Source: Methanofollis tationis (GTDB lineage: Archaea > Halobacteriota > Methanomicrobia > Methanomicrobiales > Methanofollaceae). From it: a stretch of DNA of 64,000 bases. The notes beneath the pieces are model-generated. The model did no database searches. It was not told where the DNA came from and saw only the letters and a program-made list of their open reading frames with translations. How positions within the stretch are numbered: position 1 is the stretch's first letter; every line of letters begins with the position of its first letter. The position numbers were made by a program, and so were the translations under genes. Positions 8,305 to 18,098 of the stretch are shown here, one piece after another. The stretch spans positions 693,104 through 757,103 of the forward strand of contig NZ_JABXWR010000001.1 of NCBI RefSeq assembly GCF_013377755.1, in the 5' to 3' direction.

Positions 8305-8971
8305 AGAGATCGCCTTCTCCCGCAGAGCGTTCACCCTCGCCTGTTCTGGCGTCTTTGAAGAGGGGATCCATCTTGTCACCGGCAGGGTGGGGAGCGGGAA
8401 GACGACGCTTGCTCTCCTCCTCACCGGCCTTTTGCAGCCAGACGCCGGGAGCGTGCGGCGCGAAGGCGTCGGGACGATGACCCTCTCCTTCCAGAACCCC
8501 GAGTACCATGTCACCGAGGCGACGGTCAGGGCCGAGATCGCATCCTATGGTGCGGACCCGGACGCCGTTGCCGGACGGTGCGGTCTTGCCGACCGTGTCG
8601 ACGACGACCCGTTCCACCTCTCCCGCGGCGAACTCAAGCGGCTTCACCTCGCCTGCCTCTTTGCCCGCGCATGGGATCTGCTGATCCTCGACGAGCCCTT
8701 CAGTTCACTCGACTGCGTGCAGAAACGGCATCTCTGCCGTTGGCTGGAGGAGGGCGATGCCGGCATCACCGTGATCTTCACCCATGAACGCCAGGTGCTC
8801 CCGCGGGTCGACTATATCTGGGAGGTCGCAGACGGCAGGGCGGCGTGTCTCGGCCCGGTGCCCGGGGCGATCGGCCGCTGGCGGTATGCACCGCCGTACC
8901 TGAAGCGTGCACTCGAAGAGGGGCGCAGGCCTGCCAACATCAGGTTCGAGGACGTGAGGGAGGCGAGATGA
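8288..8971 (+). CDS. ECF transporter ATPase, second copy (EcfA'-like)
   Basis: A 227-residue ABC ATPase starting at GTG 8288, with GGAGGTG just upstream inside the preceding gene. It has Walker A GRVGSGKTT, Q-loop FQNPEYHV, a reduced signature HLSRGELKRLHLA and Walker B LLILDEPFSSLDCVQ. FQNPE is the Q-loop form typical of ECF ATPases. It pairs with the upstream ATPase as an asymmetric dimer. The signature departs from LSGGQ at the second glycine, as is common in one member of the pair. Confidence 0.88.
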   Translation: MQVALEEIAFSRRAFTLACSGVFEEGIHLVTGRVGSGKTTLALLLTGLLQPDAGSVRREGVGTMTLSFQNPEYHVTEATVRAEIASYGADPDAVAGRCGLADRVDDDPFHLSRGELKRLHLACLFARAWDLLILDEPFSSLDCVQKRHLCRWLEEGDAGITVIFTHERQVLPRVDYIWEVADGRAACLGPVPGAIGRWRYAPPYLKRALEEGRRPANIRFEDVREAR

Positions 8972-9612
8972 AAGATGCACGGCTGAGAGTCTTCTGCACC
9001 CTCGCCCTCTCGCTTGCCGCCTTTACCTCGGTGGCCGGGGCGGCCCTCGTAGGCCTCTGGTGGGTCCTTTTCAGCCGGCGCCGGGAGTCCCTGCCCGCCC
9101 CGAAAACCATCGCCCTCGTCGCCGTCCCCCTCGTCGTTGCCGCCGTCGCCACCGAGATCGCCTCGGGGGGCGGGCTCTCCTATCTTTTCCGGCTCTCGGC
9201 CGTATTTCTCGTGGCGTTCTGGGCATATGGCGAACGGGTGCAGGGCGAGCTGCTCGGCGCAGGGGCGTCTCTCGCCGGCAACCGCATCGGGTTCGATCTC
9301 GGTCTTGCCGGGGAGATGGGCATGGAGGCCCTCGCCTCGCTCGAAGAGGATATCGCCCGGATACGCATGGCCCTCGAGCTCAAAGGTAAACGATGGGGCC
9401 CGGGCATGATCGTCCCCTTCGGGCGTGCGATCCTGCACGCACAGATGCGGCGGTCGGCTGAGCGCGCTGCTCTTCTGGCCGTTCGGGGATACCGGGGCGG
9501 GGGTTCGATCTGCCCTTCTTTCACCCGCACGCGAGCCGATTGCGCTGCAACTGTTCTCGCAGGAATCGTTGTATTTCTCTCTTTTGTACCTCTTAGTGAT
9601 GTATTTATATGA
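8968..9612 (+). CDS. EcfT-like transmembrane scaffold of the biotin transporter (BioN-like)
   Basis: A 214-residue membrane protein with four to five hydrophobic segments, starting at ATG 8968, which overlaps the stop of the preceding gene. Two short basic motifs, LELKGKRWG and LLAVRGYRGGG, sit at the positions of the paired coupling motifs (consensus A-R-G) by which EcfT contacts its two ATPases. Only the second retains the R-G form clearly. Gene order BioY-ATPase-ATPase-EcfT and the neighbouring birA and pycB make biotin the likely substrate. Confidence 0.85.
   Translation: MKDARLRVFCTLALSLAAFTSVAGAALVGLWWVLFSRRRESLPAPKTIALVAVPLVVAAVATEIASGGGLSYLFRLSAVFLVAFWAYGERVQGELLGAGASLAGNRIGFDLGLAGEMGMEALASLEEDIARIRMALELKGKRWGPGMIVPFGRAILHAQMRRSAERAALLAVRGYRGGGSICPSFTRTRADCAATVLAGIVVFLSFVPLSDVFI
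9600..9611 (+). promoter_or_regulatory. Probable TATA box for pycBA
   Basis: ATGTATTTATAT at the 3' end of the EcfT gene is the only AT-rich patch upstream of pycB, 56-67 nt before its ATG. It suggests that pycBA has its own promoter with a leader of about 30 nt. Inferred from composition and spacing. Confidence 0.4.
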
Positions 9613-9666
9613 TCAGAATGAAAAATTGAGAGGCTTGTGGATATTTGAGAGCCCCGAGGTATTCAG

Positions 9667-11412
9667 ATGAGTGCTGCCAGTCCTAAACGAGTTCATATTA
9701 CCGATACGACGCTCAGGGATGCCCATCAGTCGCTCATCGCCACCCGAATGAGAACAGAGGACATGCTCCCTCTGGCTCGTAAGATGGATGATGTGGGCTT
9801 TTTCTCCCTTGAGGCATGGGGCGGGGCGACCTTTGACAGTTGTATCCGCTTTCTGAACGACGACCCCTGGGATCGCCTTCGCGATCTGAAGGCCGAACTC
9901 GACAAGACGCCGATCCAGATGCTCCTGCGGGGCCAGAACCTTGTCGGCTATCGCCACTATCCAGACGACGTCGTGGAGCGGTTCGTGGACGCCGCATATA
10001 AAAACGGCGTGGATATTTTCAGGGTCTTTGACGCCCTCAACGACGTCCGGAACATGGAGAAGGCGTTTTCCAGCGTGAAAGCGGCCGGCGCCCATCTTCA
10101 GGGGACGATCTGCTATACGACGAGCCCGGTGCACACGACGGCGAAGTTCATCGAGATGGCCGAGGACCTCTCGGCCCGCGGCTGCGACTCGGTCTGCATC
10201 AAGGATATGGCCGGGCTGATCATGCCCGGAGCGGCCCGCGACCTCATCGCCGGGATCAAGGAGCGCATCGATCTGCCGGTCTGTCTCCATTCCCACTCGA
10301 CGAGCGGCGTGGCGCCGATGAGTTACCAGGCGGCAATAGATGCCGGCGTCGATATCGTTGACACGGCGATGTCGCCCTTCGCTCTGGGCACCTCGCAGCC
10401 GCCGACCGAGAGCGTGGTCGCATCGCTGATGGGGACCGACCGCGAGACCGGGATCGACCTGCACGCCCTTCATAAGGTCAGGGACCTCTGCATGCGGCTG
10501 CGGGAGAAATATCAGGGGCTCCTCGACCCGATCTCAGAGCGCGTCGATTCCGACGTGCTCATCTACCAGCTGCCCGGCGGGATGATCTCGAACCTGGTCT
10601 CGCAGCTGAAAGAGCAGGACGCCCTTAACCGCCTCGAAGAGGTGTTTGTGGAGATCCCGCGGGTGCGCCAGGACCTCGGCTACCCCCCGCTGGTGACCCC
10701 GACCTCCCAGATCGTCGGGACGCAGGCGGTGCTCAACGTGCTGATGGGCGGGAAGCGTTACGGCAACGTCACAAAGGAGGTCAAGGACTATGTGCGGGGG
10801 CTGTACGGGCGGTCTCCGGCACCGATCTCCGATGAGATCAGGGGGATCATCATCGGGACTGAGGGCGTGATCACGGTCCGCCCGGCCGACCTTCTTGAGC
10901 CGGCCTATCAGAAGATGCGCGAGCAGGCCGAGAAGGACGGGCTTGTCCGCAAGGAGGAGGATATCCTCACCTACATCCTCTATCCGGCGATCGCCCCGTC
11001 GTTCCTGAAAGGGGAGCGCAAGCCCGAGGGGATCCCGGAGAGAAGGGCGGCCGCCACTACCTCCTCTGCCGATATCCCGAGCTTCATGGAGGTCGAGGTC
11101 GACGGCGAGATCTTCTCGGTCAGAATCGTCTCGGTGGAGGGGAGTGCGGTCGACTCAGGCTCCAGGGCCGCCGGGACCGAGCTGCCCAGAGGGGAGATTG
11201 CAGGCGGGATCAAGTCCAACATGCAGGGCATGGTCCTCGAAGTGCGGGTGAGCCCGGGCGTGCAGGTAAAGAAGGGCGACGTCCTTCTGGTGCTTGAGGC
11301 GATGAAGATGGAGAACCCGATCTATGCCCCCACGGATGGGAAGGTCAAGGAGATCTTCGTGGACTCAGGGGATGTCGTCCAGAACGGGGATGTCCTGATG
11401 GTGGTCGAATGA
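9667..11412 (+). CDS. pycB: PycB, pyruvate carboxylase biotin-carboxyl-carrier/carboxyltransferase subunit
   Basis: A 581-residue subunit of archaeal two-part pyruvate carboxylase. The N-terminal TIM barrel has the metal/substrate motif [15 protein letters not shown] (residues 12-26), the CIKDMAGL and HSHSTSG blocks and a conserved carboxyltransferase domain to about residue 440. The C-terminal 75 residues are a biotinyl domain with LEAMKMEN; Lys547 is the biotinylated residue. With PycA it makes oxaloacetate from pyruvate and bicarbonate, the anaplerotic entry to methanogen amino-acid synthesis. A GAGGT site precedes the ATG. Oxaloacetate decarboxylase alpha is the main alternative, but pycA directly downstream argues for pyruvate carboxylase. 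Confidence 0.94.
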   Translation: MSAASPKRVHITDTTLRDAHQSLIATRMRTEDMLPLARKMDDVGFFSLEAWGGATFDSCIRFLNDDPWDRLRDLKAELDKTPIQMLLRGQNLVGYRHYPDDVVERFVDAAYKNGVDIFRVFDALNDVRNMEKAFSSVKAAGAHLQGTICYTTSPVHTTAKFIEMAEDLSARGCDSVCIKDMAGLIMPGAARDLIAGIKERIDLPVCLHSHSTSGVAPMSYQAAIDAGVDIVDTAMSPFALGTSQPPTESVVASLMGTDRETGIDLHALHKVRDLCMRLREKYQGLLDPISERVDSDVLIYQLPGGMISNLVSQLKEQDALNRLEEVFVEIPRVRQDLGYPPLVTPTSQIVGTQAVLNVLMGGKRYGNVTKEVKDYVRGLYGRSPAPISDEIRGIIIGTEGVITVRPADLLEPAYQKMREQAEKDGLVRKEEDILTYILYPAIAPSFLKGERKPEGIPERRAAATTSSADIPSFMEVEVDGEIFSVRIVSVEGSAVDSGSRAAGTELPRGEIAGGIKSNMQGMVLEVRVSPGVQVKKGDVLLVLEAMKMENPIYAPTDGKVKEIFVDSGDVVQNGDVLMVVE

Positions 11413-11434
11413 TGCTCTCTCTTTCTGTGGTCCT

Positions 11435-12910
11435 ATGAGATATTTTGAGAAGGTACTCATCGCAAATCGCGGCGAGATCGCGATCAGGGTGATGCGGGGC
11501 TGCCGCGAGCTCGGCATCGAGACGGTCGCCATCTACTCGACGCCGGACAAAAACGCCCTTCATGTGAAGTATGCGGACGAGGGGTTCTTTGTGGGCGAGG
11601 CCCCGCCGCAGAAGAGCTATCTCAACATGGAGCGGATCGTCGAGATCGCCAGAAAGTCTGGCGCCGAGGCGGTGCATCCTGGCTACGGCTTCCTTGCCGA
11701 GAACGCGAAGTTTGCGAAGATGGTCGAGGACGAGGGACTGACCTTCATCGGGCCGTCGTGGCGGACCATCGAGATGATGGGCTCGAAGATCGAGAGCAAG
11801 CAGAAGATGCGGGAGGCCGGCGTGCCGGTGCTGCCGGGGACGCCCGGCGGGATCGCGAGCATCGACGAGGCGGCGCGGGTCGCCGAGGAGATCGGCTACC
11901 CGGTGATCGTGAAGGCGAGCGCCGGCGGCGGCGGGATCGGGATGCACATCGTCAACAGCCCGGAAGAGCTCGAGGAGGCGATCAAAGGGAGCATGAAGAT
12001 CGCCGAGTCGGCCTTCGGGGATGCGACGGTGTTCATCGAGAAGTACCTGGTCAAACCCCGCCATATCGAGTTCCAGGTGCTGGCCGACAACTACGGCTCC
12101 ACCCTGCACCTCTACGACCGCGAGTGCTCGATCCAGCGCCGCCACCAGAAACTGGTGGAGGAAGCGCCCTGCCCGATCATGACCGACGAACTGCGGGAGC
12201 GGATGTCGGCCTCGGCGGTGACGGTCGCAAAGGCGTCGGGCTACCGGAACGCGGGCACGGTGGAGTTTCTCTACTCGGGTGGCGAATACTATTTCATGGA
12301 GATGAACACCCGCCTGCAGGTGGAGCACACGATCACCGAGATGATCACGGGCATCGACCTGGTGAAGCAGCAGATCGCCATCGCATCGGGGCAGGATCTC
12401 TCCTTCGGGCAGGAGGACGTCTCGATCCGCGGGCACGCGATCGAGTGCCGGATCAACGCCGAGGACCCGATGAACAATTTCCAGGCTGATACCGGCAAGA
12501 TCGTCCGGTACCGCTCGCCCGGCGGTCCCGGGATCAGGGTAGACTCCGGGATCCATATGGGCTATACGATCCCGCCGAACTACGACTCGATGATCTCGAA
12601 ACTCTGTGCCTGGGGCCAGACGCGGATGGAGGCGATCGAGCGGATGCGCAGGGCGATCTACGAGTACGTGGTCCTGGGGGTGAAGACGACCCTGCCCCTG
12701 CACCATGCCCTCATGCACAACCGAGAGTTTGCGCAGGGCCGGACGCATACCCATTTCCTCCAGGAGGAGCATATCGCCCAGAGCCTCCGCCGCTCCCTGC
12801 GCGAGGAGGAGACCAGGATGGCCACGCTCGCCGACTCTCTGCGCCAGGGGAAGGAGATGGCGGCGATCTCCGCCGCGGTGAACGTGTACATCAACAGCCG
12901 GAAGCGCTGA
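11435..12910 (+). CDS. pycA: PycA, pyruvate carboxylase biotin carboxylase subunit
   Basis: A 491-residue ATP-grasp biotin carboxylase. The N-terminus ([19 protein letters not shown]) is the family hallmark. The glycine-rich ATP lid [11 protein letters not shown] is at about residue 160, the catalytic [14 protein letters not shown] at about 289, and ECRINAEDP at about 338. It carboxylates the biotin on PycB with ATP and bicarbonate. It lies 22 nt downstream of pycB. The codon use is unremarkable. This is the last host protein gene before the tRNA that serves as the integration site. Confidence 0.95.
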   Translation: MRYFEKVLIANRGEIAIRVMRGCRELGIETVAIYSTPDKNALHVKYADEGFFVGEAPPQKSYLNMERIVEIARKSGAEAVHPGYGFLAENAKFAKMVEDEGLTFIGPSWRTIEMMGSKIESKQKMREAGVPVLPGTPGGIASIDEAARVAEEIGYPVIVKASAGGGGIGMHIVNSPEELEEAIKGSMKIAESAFGDATVFIEKYLVKPRHIEFQVLADNYGSTLHLYDRECSIQRRHQKLVEEAPCPIMTDELRERMSASAVTVAKASGYRNAGTVEFLYSGGEYYFMEMNTRLQVEHTITEMITGIDLVKQQIAIASGQDLSFGQEDVSIRGHAIECRINAEDPMNNFQADTGKIVRYRSPGGPGIRVDSGIHMGYTIPPNYDSMISKLCAWGQTRMEAIERMRRAIYEYVVLGVKTTLPLHHALMHNREFAQGRTHTHFLQEEHIAQSLRRSLREEETRMATLADSLRQGKEMAAISAAVNVYINSRKR

Positions 12911-12983
12911 TCTGCTCCCGGCCACAACAACCTTTATTAGTGAATCCATCATTGTTATACTGCACTTAGGTGCAAACAACCGC

Positions 12984-13095
12984 GCTGCGGTGGCCTAGCT
13001 GGTTAGGGCGCCAGACTCATAGGGTTTTGAGCAAAAAACGAAGCGCCCGGATCTGAGACATCTGGAGGTCGGGGGTTCGGATCCCCCTCGCAGCA
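12984..13095 (+). tRNA. tRNA-Met (anticodon CAT) with a 38-nt intron; integration target
   Basis: Acceptor stem GCTGCGG pairs with TCGCAGC (one G-U), with discriminator A at 13,095; no CCA is encoded. The D-arm starts GCCTAGCTGGTTAGGG. The anticodon stem CCAGA/TCTGG flanks loop CTCATA, and the T-arm is GGGGG-TTCGGAT-CCCCC. The exons are 12,984-13,021 and 13,060-13,095. The intron 13,022-13,059 follows position 37, the standard archaeal site for a bulge-helix-bulge cut, and would be joined by RtcB. Elongator Met is most likely; tRNA-Ile2, read after agmatidine modification of CAU, is not excluded. The 3' end is regenerated by the left attachment site of the element. Confidence 0.88.
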
Positions 13096-13127
13096 CTTTT
13101 ACGGCATTTTTGAGTTCCAATTTTGAA
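13083..13127. other. attL: left attachment site at the 3' end of tRNA-Met
   Basis: The tRNA terminus CCCCCTCGCAGCA (13,083-13,095) recurs exactly at 53,822-53,834. Past this core both copies continue with CTTTT, about eight variable bases, then TTTTTGAGTTC, one mismatch and AATTTTGAA. The similarity past the tRNA means the recombining sequences shared about 45 nt. Confidence 0.85.
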
Positions 13128-13548
13128 TTGCGACTTTTAGAAGGCTCCATTTGATATCTTGATCTTCGGTCGAGCTATATAACCCTGTCGATGGTGGGGG
13201 TGGGGGTTGATCGGTGGCGCGCAGGGGGGTGCCATTTGATGAGGTGGAGGCTGATCGGATACTGCGCTTGGATAGTCATGGGTGGGCAGTGAACACAATT
13301 TCCAGAGGTTGATTTAGAGCAGGGTGATGATTGGTGGGTAAGTACATGCCTGACATTTTCCTTATCTAGGAAAAAGAAACCTCGGGTTTTCTAATATTAT
13401 ATCATGTGGGGTCTATCTTTGAAAACAAACATGGAAAGATTTTAGTTTCATTTATCTCAAGTTTTCTAAAATCTGAAATATTTCTTGGAAATGTTTGACA
13501 CTATCTGAAAAGAGAGAGAAGAAATGATTCTATTTATAATACGGAGCG
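13128..13548. other. Left-end non-coding region of the element
   Basis: About 420 bp without a supportable gene. It is distinctly more AT-rich than the host DNA before the tRNA, particularly 13,370-13,560, and contains short T- and A-runs. I see no tRNA, CRISPR repeat or conserved protein segment. It may hold the terminal recombinase-binding sites. Confidence 0.5.
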
Positions 13549-13577
13549 TGGATTTATCAATATCAACAAATAAATAG
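13549..13577 (+). promoter_or_regulatory. Conserved upstream block of the Mre11-like operon, copy 1
   Basis: TGGATTTATCAATA followed by a spacer and AATAAATAG occurs here and again at 18,064-18,091 upstream of the second copy, ending 7-8 nt before each ATG. Conservation between two diverged paralogous operons implies a promoter or operator. TTTATAATA just upstream (13,533-13,541) could be the TATA box of this copy. Confidence 0.5.
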
Positions 13578-13701
13578 TTCATTATGCCTCTCCCGCCCAA
13601 ATATTCTCCTCAAATCCTTCGTTTTGTGCATACCGCCGATCTCCACCTTGGAAGCCGGGTCCTGCGTCTCCCAGGAATGAATGCGGAGAACTCTACGGAC
13701 C

Positions 13702-15016
13702 CAGTACTTCGCTAATTTTAGAGACCCCAAATCCCCCTCTACCGCCCGAAGCCCGCCCAAAATCGAAAGATCTATATAGATTGCAGGCTTCCCCTCATGC
13801 CTTTACCTAAATCGAGGGTGACCTGCAGAAAGAGCAACATTCTGAAACCTAAAGACTGTTGCGCCCCTGTTGTTTCGGCACTGGATCAGCATCTAACCAT
13901 TCCCATTCAGGGAAAACTCACTCAAACGGACTTGATTTCTTCTCTGGTCGGCATGGCTGTAATGAATCAGTCAGTTCACTCAATCACCCACATCCTGGAT
14001 CGGGTACCGTGCGAAACGTCCGTTCGCTACCACCTCAAAAAACTCGATATGGCCGATTTGGAACAGAATAACACCTCGATCCTCACCACCCATATGCACC
14101 ACGTCCTCAAACCTGGGTACGCCTATCAGTTTGCGATTGACTTTACCAACGATCCGTACTACGGGTCAACCGATGAGGAGAATGAGGCCTATATCGTGCG
14201 AAGTAAGCGTAAAAAGTCAACAAATGAGTTTTATTCCTACATCACTCTGTATGTGACCACCAGGAACCGGCAGATGACGCTGGCCGTGTTCCCGGTGCGC
14301 CGGGATACCTCGAAGGTCGGATACATCGCGCAATGTCTCGATCGGATCACTGAACTCGGTCTTCGCATCGAAGTTCTCTGCCTGGATCGGGAGTTCTACA
14401 CCCGGAAGGTGCTCGGGTTTCTGATGGACGTCCAGGTGCCGTTCATCGTTCCTGTCAGGAAACACGGGAAAAGGATGAAACAAGTCCTCCAGGGAACACA
14501 CTCCCGGTATGCTGAATATCGGATGCACGGAAAACCGGTGCTGGTCCTGAAGATTGCGATTGCCGTGAAGTATGCAAAAGGAAAACGGGGTAAGCGCGGC
14601 GTTGAGAATCTGGGTTACGTCGTGGGAAACCTCCGGTGGAATCCCCATCGGGTCCATCAGACCTATCGGTCCAGGTTCTCGATTGAATCGTCCTATCGGA
14701 TGCGCAACCAGGTGAAACCCCGTACGAGCACAAAAAACCCGGTCATCCGGTATCTCTACGCCATAATATCGTTCCTCCTCAAGAATATCTGGATCGATAT
14801 ACTCTGGAAGCACTTTTCCCCCGCGAAACAGGGACCACAAACCATTGAGGTGCGCGGCTTCCGGTTCAGCTCCTTCATGTGCATAATCTGGGAGGCGATC
14901 CGCACATCGATGAGGGGTGCCAGAGCCATTCCTGTGTTAAGGTATCCTGTTTAGGAAAGGGAGCGAGAAACGCCGTTGAATGAAATGAGAGGGAGGAAGG
15001 AATTAGAGAAGTACTG
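13702..15016 (+). mobile_element. ISH3-like insertion sequence, complete
   Basis: This 1315-bp element has terminal inverted repeats CAGTACTTCGCTAATT (left) and CAGTACTTCTCTAATT (right, reverse complement), one mismatch in 16. A 5-bp direct repeat GGACC flanks it (13,697-13,701 and 15,017-15,021). One DDE transposase occupies it. The 5-bp duplication and transposase type fit the archaeal ISH3 family. It interrupts the Mre11-like gene, copy 1. Confidence 0.88.
13797..14954 (+). CDS. ISH3-like DDE transposase
   Basis: A 385-residue transposase. Candidate catalytic residues are Asp in YQFAIDFTNDPYYG (about 122), Asp in IEVLCLDREFYTRKV (about 200) and Glu in SRFSIESSYRMRNQV (about 298). The D-x3-D-PYYG block is characteristic of ISH3-type enzymes. 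The length is normal and the frame is open, so the element may still move. The ATG at 13,797 lies 95 nt inside the left terminal repeat. Confidence 0.85.
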   Translation: MPLPKSRVTCRKSNILKPKDCCAPVVSALDQHLTIPIQGKLTQTDLISSLVGMAVMNQSVHSITHILDRVPCETSVRYHLKKLDMADLEQNNTSILTTHMHHVLKPGYAYQFAIDFTNDPYYGSTDEENEAYIVRSKRKKSTNEFYSYITLYVTTRNRQMTLAVFPVRRDTSKVGYIAQCLDRITELGLRIEVLCLDREFYTRKVLGFLMDVQVPFIVPVRKHGKRMKQVLQGTHSRYAEYRMHGKPVLVLKIAIAVKYAKGKRGKRGVENLGYVVGNLRWNPHRVHQTYRSRFSIESSYRMRNQVKPRTSTKNPVIRYLYAIISFLLKNIWIDILWKHFSPAKQGPQTIEVRGFRFSSFMCIIWEAIRTSMRGARAIPVLRYPV

Positions 15017-16192
15017 GGACCTGTCCGATGCAACCTACAGTGCCTGGAAAGAGATAATAGACCTCTGTATCAGGGAAGCGGTCGACTTCCTCCTGATCGC
15101 AGGCGATGTCTACGATAGTGCAGACCAGAACATCCGGGCGCAACTCCAGTTCAAAGAGGGTCTTAAACGGTTAGGTGAGAACGGCATCACCGCATACATC
15201 GTCCATGGCAACCATGACGCCGACGACGCGTGGTCAAAATCGATCGCAATGCCAGAGAATGCCGTCATCTTCTCATCCAAAAAACCGGAGTCCGTCATCC
15301 ATCGTGACAAGGAAGGCAGACCCATCGCTGCTATCATAGGAATGAGTTTTGCAACAGCCCATATTCGCGACAACCTTGCAGAACTCTTCCCCCGACGGGA
15401 GATGAAATGGCCTTACACGATAGGCCTTCTCCACTGCAGCGTCGGAGGAGGATACGGCCATGAACCATATGCCCCCTGCAGTATTCAGGATCTCAGACGT
15501 TGCGGGTACGACTACTGGGCACTGGGCCATATCCATCAACCCACAGTCATCGATGATGGTGACTCGCGCATTGTCTATGCCGGCAACCCACAGGGACGAG
15601 ACATGGGAGAGACTGGCGAGCGGGGGTGCCGTCTCGTGACGGTTGGTGCTGATGGCACCATAGAGGTGGAGGTTGTCAGGACCTGCGGATATCTCTGGCA
15701 GGAGATCGAGATCGATGCCAGCGGGTGTGAAGATCTCGGGATCCTTGAGGACCATATCCGAATGGATCTCTCCATTTTATCTGACAGAGAAGGAGTCCCT
15801 CTTGTTGGTCGACTCGTCCTCACCGGTGCGACAGTTCTTCACCACGAACTCGTCGTGGGAGGCGGGGTTGTTGCACTCACAGGTCGGCTGAGAGAGGATC
15901 AGCCAGGCGGCCGGTATCCTGTCTATCCAGAACGGATCATTTGCCAGACAGTCCCTGTCATCGACCGCAATGTAGCCCTTGCCCGTGACGATATCCTCGG
16001 AGAGATCTGTCGGCAGAGCGACGCGGCGGTATCAAAAGGGGGAGAACGAACCCGCTTGAGAGAGGAGATATCCTCCCTCTATAGATCCTATGCCCAGTCA
16101 TATACGAGCGAACCAGATGACGAGGAATTCGACACGATCATTGGTGAAGCCGAGGCCATGCTCCTCTCATGTTTGTCTGAAGGAGGGAAAGA

Positions 16193-17317
16193 ATGAAGAT
16201 CTCATCCCTATACATTGACGGATTTGGGAAATTCCAAAACTGGAAGCCCTCCACCTCCTTTGGCGACGGCTTGACAGCGATCGTCGGTTCGAATGAGGCA
16301 GGAAAAACAACTCTCCTCACCTTCATTCGCCGCATGCTCTATGGTTTTCCAGATGGAAGGAAGAAAGATCTGAACCATTACACCCCGATCAATGGTGGGA
16401 CGATCGGGGGCAGGCTGGAGATCCAGGGAGAAGACGGCAGGGAGTACATCCTATCCCGCACCGGTATTAGAGGCAGTCCCTCTCTCACCTATGCCGACGG
16501 TACCACCGCGAGGGGCTCGACACTCTCCTCCCTTCTTGGCCCCTGTGACCAGATCTTTTACGAGAACGTCTGTGCGATCGGGCTCGGGGAGTTGCAGGAG
16601 ATCTCGACACTCAGAAGAGATGAGATCAGGGACAGACTGGCTGCTGCAGGTGCCGGAAACCTCCCTGTCCGGGATGTTGCAACCTCCCTTCAGACCTCTG
16701 CAGATGAGATCTATGCGGTCCGGGGAAAGAAAAAAAGGATCAATGCCCTGGTATCAGACCTGAAAGAGGTCGAGGCGAATATCAGCACCGTAAAGAAGAA
16801 TCAGAGGGAGTACGATCAGATCAACGAGGAAATCAACCGGATGAGAGGGGCGGTTGCAGAGGAAGAGAGGAAGCAGAAAACTGTCGAAGAAGAGATTACG
16901 TACTTCAAGGCTCTCGGGCAGGCATGGGAGGCATTTACCGAACGAGAAGATGCCCGCAACATTCTGAGCACAATTCCAGAGACCGAGCCTTTTCCGGGCG
17001 ATGCCCTGGAGAAAATCAATCAGGCAGAGAATGAGGTCCGGAGACTTGAAACGGAGTATGATGACCTGACTAAAGAGCACACCGGTTTAAAAGAAGAGAT
17101 TGGCCACTGCGTGGTCAGGGGAGAGGTTGTCGATCAAGCCGACACCATACATGCACTTGAACCGAAGACCGAGTGGTACCGATCTCAGATGGCCGATCTA
17201 AATACGATCTCTAAAAATAATCAGGGTATATTTTATCCACAATTTACTGCAAAAACCAGATTCTTATTTTCTGCCTCTCCCCGGGGCCATGTCTTCAAGA
17301 CAGGGGTGTTCCGGTAG
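16193..17317 (+). pseudogene. YhaN-like AAA ATPase, copy 1, truncated after the N-terminal third
   Basis: The N-terminus is nearly identical in plan to copy 2: KISSLYIDGFGKFQNWKP, Walker A GSNEAGKTT, and GPCDQIFYENVCAIGLGEL. Similarity to copy 2 continues into the first coiled coil and stops near codon 340 (about 17,215), after which the frame reads unrelated AT-rich sequence to a stop at 17,317. The ABC signature, Walker B and the C-terminal lobe are missing, so it cannot form the ATPase head. It follows copy 1 of the nuclease by ATGA, as in the intact operon. The junction at about 17,220-17,290 is a deletion or recombination scar. Confidence 0.88.
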
Positions 17318-17466
17318 ACGGTGGCCTTGCCGGCGGTGAGGAGGATGTAGGCGCCGTGGTAGCGCTCGGGGTCGTATTGGTACCTCCCGGCGGGGAGTTC
17401 GGGCAGCCGCTGGAAGGGGACGCTCTGGCGGAGGTCGCCCGAAGAGACAATATTGAAGATCTTCAT
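17233..17466 (-). CDS. Uncharacterised protein, probably truncated at its C-terminus
   Basis: An ORF of 77 residues beginning MKIFNIVSSGDLRQSVPF. Its first 60 or so residues have the high-GC codon use of real genes here (PELPAGRYQYDPERYHGA, then GKATVYRNTPVLKT). The last 17 codons fall in the AT-rich junction shared with the truncated ATPase, so the original 3' end has probably been lost. It starts 21 nt downstream of the DUF365-like gene on the same strand and is likely co-transcribed. I do not recognise the family. Confidence 0.5.
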   Translation of the reverse strand: MKIFNIVSSGDLRQSVPFQRLPELPAGRYQYDPERYHGAYILLTAGKATVYRNTPVLKTWPRGEAENKNLVFAVNCG

Positions 17467-17486
17467 GCGAGGAGAAAGGATGGGGC

Positions 17487-17915
17487 CTATTCCCTCAGAT
17501 ACTTTCCGCCGATCGGGACGAACCTCTTGGGTTTCTGGACTGTTTCATACCGGCGGATCTTCTCCAGTTCGAGGGCTATCCAGGCTTTCTTTTTTTCTTC
17601 CCCCTTCCTGACCCGGACATCCTTCCAGCGCTCCTGTTTCTGGACGTATGCCTTCACCTCCTCCCGCGTGAGGAAGACGGCGTCGCCGAAGGTCTCGAAG
17701 AAGGTGAGGGGGTCGTCGGTGATGATGACCCGTTTGATCCTGGCCTCGCCGACATAGCCGGTGTCCTCGTGGGACTGGTAGAAGACGAGTCGCATGCCGG
17801 GCTTGAGTTCTTTGAAGACGGTGGCCGGTTTGATGAAGACGGTCTTGCCATCCTCGAAGAAGCGGGCCATGTAGGGTTTTGGGATGGGGAAGGTGACGCC
17901 GGTGATCTCGGTCAT
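17487..17915 (-). CDS. DUF365-like (PUA/ASCH-type) archaeal protein
   Basis: A 142-residue protein from ATG 17,915; alternative ATGs at 17,933 and 17,939 add a few residues. It opens TEITGVTFPIPKPYMARFF and includes ATVFKELKPGMRLVFYQSHE and VGEARIKRVIITDDP. The small beta-rich plan with a gated nucleic-acid-like pocket resembles PUA/ASCH/EVE domains, and the family assignment to DUF365 is from memory of its N-terminus. Function is not established. In a defence island such domains are suspected of reading modified bases. An EVE protein lies at 23,341. Confidence 0.6.
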   Translation of the reverse strand: MTEITGVTFPIPKPYMARFFEDGKTVFIKPATVFKELKPGMRLVFYQSHEDTGYVGEARIKRVIITDDPLTFFETFGDAVFLTREEVKAYVQKQERWKDVRVRKGEEKKKAWIALELEKIRRYETVQKPKRFVPIGGKYLRE

Positions 17916-18063
17916 AGATTCTCTGTTTTTCATGCCCACCCATAAATCTGGCGTTCACGATCCCTGAGAGCCCCAAAATCAGCAAAAAACGCACTGCCCC
18001 GAACCAATCCATGGAAAAATTCCGATGAGTGCCCGAACACGGGTTCCATTATTATCCAGCGCA

Positions 18064-18091
18064 TGGATTTATCAATAACCCCGAATAAATA
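18064..18091 (+). promoter_or_regulatory. Conserved upstream block of the Mre11-like operon, copy 2
   Basis: TGGATTTATCAATA and AATAAATAG in the same arrangement as at 13,549, ending 8 nt before the ATG at 18,099. Sequence outside these blocks has diverged, so the blocks are likely functional. Confidence 0.5.
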
Positions 18092-18098
18092 GTTTCAT

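Larger units (their letters stand above)
13584..16196 (+). pseudogene. Mre11/SbcD-like DNA nuclease, copy 1, split by an ISH3-like IS
   Basis: The first 40 codons (13,584-13,701) encode RFVHTADLHLGSRV, the first metal-binding motif. The remainder (15,022-16,196) encodes LLIAGDVYDSAD, YIVHGNHDADD, GLLHCSVGGG and YWALGHIHQPT, the other four metallophosphoesterase motifs. Removing the IS (13,702-15,016) and one GGACC repeat restores an uninterrupted protein of about 431 residues, aligned throughout with copy 2 (18,099). In its present form an IS-internal ATG at 14,976 could give a product lacking the D-x-H metal ligands, so loss of nuclease activity is expected. It overlaps the downstream ATPase fragment by ATGA. 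Confidence 0.9.

Noticed and set aside
11345-12979. Open frame of 544 codons on the minus strand across pycA
   Set aside because: It is antisense to a gene with all biotin carboxylase motifs; high GC removes stops from the opposite strand. The translation is H/R/D/P-rich and low in protein-like motifs.
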